From: Halalkalicoccus tibetensis
Lineage (GTDB): Archaea > Halobacteriota > Halobacteria > Halobacteriales > Halalkalicoccaceae
DNA length: 64,000 nt
Assembly (NCBI RefSeq): GCF_037996645.1
Contig: NZ_JBBMXV010000001.1
Span: 252,168-316,167, forward strand
Direction: 5' to 3'
Part shown: positions 62,264-64,000 of the stretch, piece by piece
Layout of the letters: every line of letters starts with the position of its first letter
How positions within the stretch are numbered: the first letter of the stretch is position 1
Program-made: the position numbers and the translations under genes
The notes under the pieces: generated by a model
Seen by the model: only the letters and a program-made list of their open reading frames with translations
Told to the model about the DNA's origin: nothing
The model's database searches: none

Positions 62264-62706
62264 ATCTCGCGGGTCAGCCCGTCGCGTAGATCGGAGCCGA
62301 AGTACGCGCCGAGCGCACAGACCACCAGCCCGAAGACCGCCCCGAGCGCCGCGATCGTTAGTCCGCTGCCGACGACGACCCAGACGAGGTAGTCGAACGC
62401 CGTCGAGAGCCCCAGCACCGCCGCGCCCGCGACGCCGGCCTCCGCCATGGGACGGGTCTCGCTCGCGGCACCCAACAGGAAGGCGCCGACGAACGCGCCC
62501 AGAACGCCGCCCATCACCGGGATCGTCGCCCCGCCGACGAGGGTGCCCGCGAGGACGAGCACGAGCGCGAGGAGGAACCGCTTGGGCGAGAACAGCGTTC
62601 CGGCGCGCTCGCGAACCCGGCCTCGGGAGCGCTCCGAGGACTCGCCGAGGTCGACCTCGTGGTCCTCGCTTCGGGTCTCGGTCAGCTGATCGGTTCGCTC
62701 CGCCAT
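62260..62706 (-). CDS. DUF456-like membrane protein
   Basis: 148 residues from MAERTDQLTETRSEDHE. A 45-residue charged N-terminus precedes Gly/Ala-rich membrane helices (FLLALVLVLAGTLVGGATIP, MGGVLGAFVGAFLLGAASE, AGVAGAAVLGLSTAFDYLVW, SGLTIAALGAVFGLVVCALG). The pattern resembles DUF456 proteins; the match is moderate. It overlaps the HTH gene by 4 bases convergently. Confidence 0.65.
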   Translation of the reverse strand: MAERTDQLTETRSEDHEVDLGESSERSRGRVRERAGTLFSPKRFLLALVLVLAGTLVGGATIPVMGGVLGAFVGAFLLGAASETRPMAEAGVAGAAVLGLSTAFDYLVWVVVGSGLTIAALGAVFGLVVCALGAYFGSDLRDGLTREI

Positions 62707-62794
62707 ACCACCCCTCCTTCCCCTACGACAAAGGACCTTTCGGCGGGTCGGCGAAACGGATGCATTGAAGTCCGACCGGCGGGAATTCCCCCGC

Positions 62795-64000
62795 ATGAAC
62801 GCAGGCGACCGCGTCCGTGCGAGGCGGGCCGACACGACCTACGAGGGCGTCCTCCTGCCCTCCTCGAACGAGGACCACCTCGTCCTCAAGCTCGACGGCG
62901 GGTACAACGTCGGGATCGATCGCGAGGGAGCCGACGTCGAGACCCTCGAGACCGACGTCTACGAGATCGGCGAGGGAAGCACCGACGAGGAGTCGGAAGT
63001 CAAGTTCGACGAGGAGCTTCCTACCGTCTCGCTGATCAGTACCGGAGGCACGATCGCCTCGACGGTCGACTACCGCACCGGCGCGGTCACGGCGCAGTTC
63101 GACGCCGAGGACGTGCTCCGCGCGGTACCGGATCTGGCCGGCCTCGCGAACTACCGGGGGCGGGTGGTCACGAACATCCTCTCGGAGAACATGACCCCCG
63201 CGGTCTGGCGCGAGCTCGCGGAGGCCGTCCACGAGGAGATCGAGAACGGTGCCGACGGCGTCGTCGTCATGCACGGCACCGACACGATGCAGTTCTCCGC
63301 GTCGGCGCTCTCGTTCATGCTCGACACCCCCGTGCCGGTGGTCTTCACCGGCAGCCAGCGCTCGGCGGATCGACCCTCCTCGGACAACGTGATGAACGCG
63401 GTCTGTGCCGTCGAGGCCGCCAAAAGCGACCTCGCGGAGGTGCTCGTCTGCATGCACGCCACCGGGTCCGACGACCGCTGTGCGCTGCATCGCGGCACCC
63501 GGGTCAGGAAGAACCACACGTCTCGGCGGGACGCCTTCGAGACGATAGGGAGGGAGCCGCTCGCGGAGATCGACTACGCGAACCGTGAGGTCTCGGTCCG
63601 CCGGGAGCACGCGACGCGGGGCGATCGCGAGCTCTCGCTCTCGCCCGCCCTCGAAGCCGACGTCGGACTGCTGAAGTACACCCCCGGGATGGGTCCCGAG
63701 GCGCTCGCGCCCTACGAGGACGCGGCGGGGCTCGTGATCGAGGGCACCGGGCTGGGCCACGTCCACACCGACTGGATCCCCCGGATCGCCGAACTGGTCG
63801 AGTCGGGGACGCCGGTCGTGATGACCAGCCAGTGTCTCGAAGGACGGGTCTGTGACCGGGTCTACGACACCGGCCGAGACCTCCTCGAGGCGGGCGTGAT
63901 CGAGGCCGGCGACACCCTGCCGGGTACCGCGAAGGTCAAACTCATGTGGGCGCTCGCGAACGCGGGGTCCGCTACGGAGGCCGAGGAGCTGCTGCGGGAG
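62795..64000 (+). CDS. gatD: Glu-tRNA(Gln) amidotransferase subunit D, C-terminus cut by window end
   Basis: 402 codons from the ATG at 62795 run open to the window edge; family members have about 415-420 residues, so little is missing. An N-terminal SH3/Tudor-like segment (NAGDRVRARRADTTYEGVLL) is followed by an L-asparaginase-like domain: PTVSLISTGGTIASTVDYRTG (first catalytic Thr), VVVMHGTDTMQFSASALSFML (Thr/Asp), FTGSQRSADRPSSDN and LLKYTPGMGPEAL. With GatE it converts Glu-tRNA(Gln) to Gln-tRNA(Gln) in archaea. gatE is not in view. Confidence 0.96.
   Translation, partial: MNAGDRVRARRADTTYEGVLLPSSNEDHLVLKLDGGYNVGIDREGADVETLETDVYEIGEGSTDEESEVKFDEELPTVSLISTGGTIASTVDYRTGAVTAQFDAEDVLRAVPDLAGLANYRGRVVTNILSENMTPAVWRELAEAVHEEIENGADGVVVMHGTDTMQFSASALSFMLDTPVPVVFTGSQRSADRPSSDNVMNAVCAVEAAKSDLAEVLVCMHATGSDDRCALHRGTRVRKNHTSRRDAFETIGREPLAEIDYANREVSVRREHATRGDRELSLSPALEADVGLLKYTPGMGPEALAPYEDAAGLVIEGTGLGHVHTDWIPRIAELVESGTPVVMTSQCLEGRVCDRVYDTGRDLLEAGVIEAGDTLPGTAKVKLMWALANAGSATEAEELLRE

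Overview
The window is a GC-rich segment of a haloarchaeal chromosome (class Halobacteria). Proteins are strongly acidic (Asp/Glu-rich, Lys-poor). Many genes have a TATA-like box 24-32 bases before the start codon and no Shine-Dalgarno site, as expected for leaderless transcripts. Several archaeal or haloarchaeal families occur: LWR-salt protein, DUF5778, DUF5802, DUF6149, DUF6293, archaeal DnaG, the AhbA/AhbB siroheme decarboxylase, GatD and the separate GMP synthase subunit B. The genus cannot be fixed from the sequence. I see no rRNA, tRNA, CRISPR array, insertion sequence or replication origin. No gene-free stretch exceeds about 300 bases.

Left part (1-15 kb): a truncated small heat-shock gene, a GIDE-domain membrane protein, an overlapping moeA pair for molybdenum cofactor, a HAD phosphatase, and the overlapping gene set ahbAB-precorrin-2 dehydrogenase-hemA for tetrapyrrole synthesis. 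Next come a cold-shock protein and two convergent cis-prenyltransferase genes separated by an array of inverted repeats. DUF92, dnaG and a CARF-type regulator (DUF6293) follow.

Middle part (15-46 kb): mostly housekeeping metabolism. It includes pdxS, an aminotransferase, homoserine kinase, a sulfite-oxidase-type molybdoenzyme, carB and carA (about 1.6 kb apart, opposite strands) with an Lrp regulator divergent from carA, an idi-like gene, a MoaB-type protein, and the overlapping set pyrG-guaA(B)-DUF7126. A small AT-rich islet with a DUF5518 membrane protein interrupts this at about 22.2-23.0 kb.

Right part (46-64 kb): a membrane and stress neighbourhood of PspA, two HPP-family proteins, UspA and a NarK-like MFS transporter. 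It is followed by four paralogous membrane proteins of 335-347 residues that I cannot assign to a named family; this is the best candidate here for an undescribed system. Beyond it lie a Tat lipoprotein, a DgcN/DgcA pair, a PiT phosphate transporter with a palindrome at its promoter, a Vms1/ANKZF1-type peptidyl-tRNA hydrolase, DUF5802, DUF1405, an HTH regulator, DUF456 and a truncated gatD.

Starts were chosen by homology memory, overlaps and TATA spacing. All functional names rest on motif recognition, not on searches.
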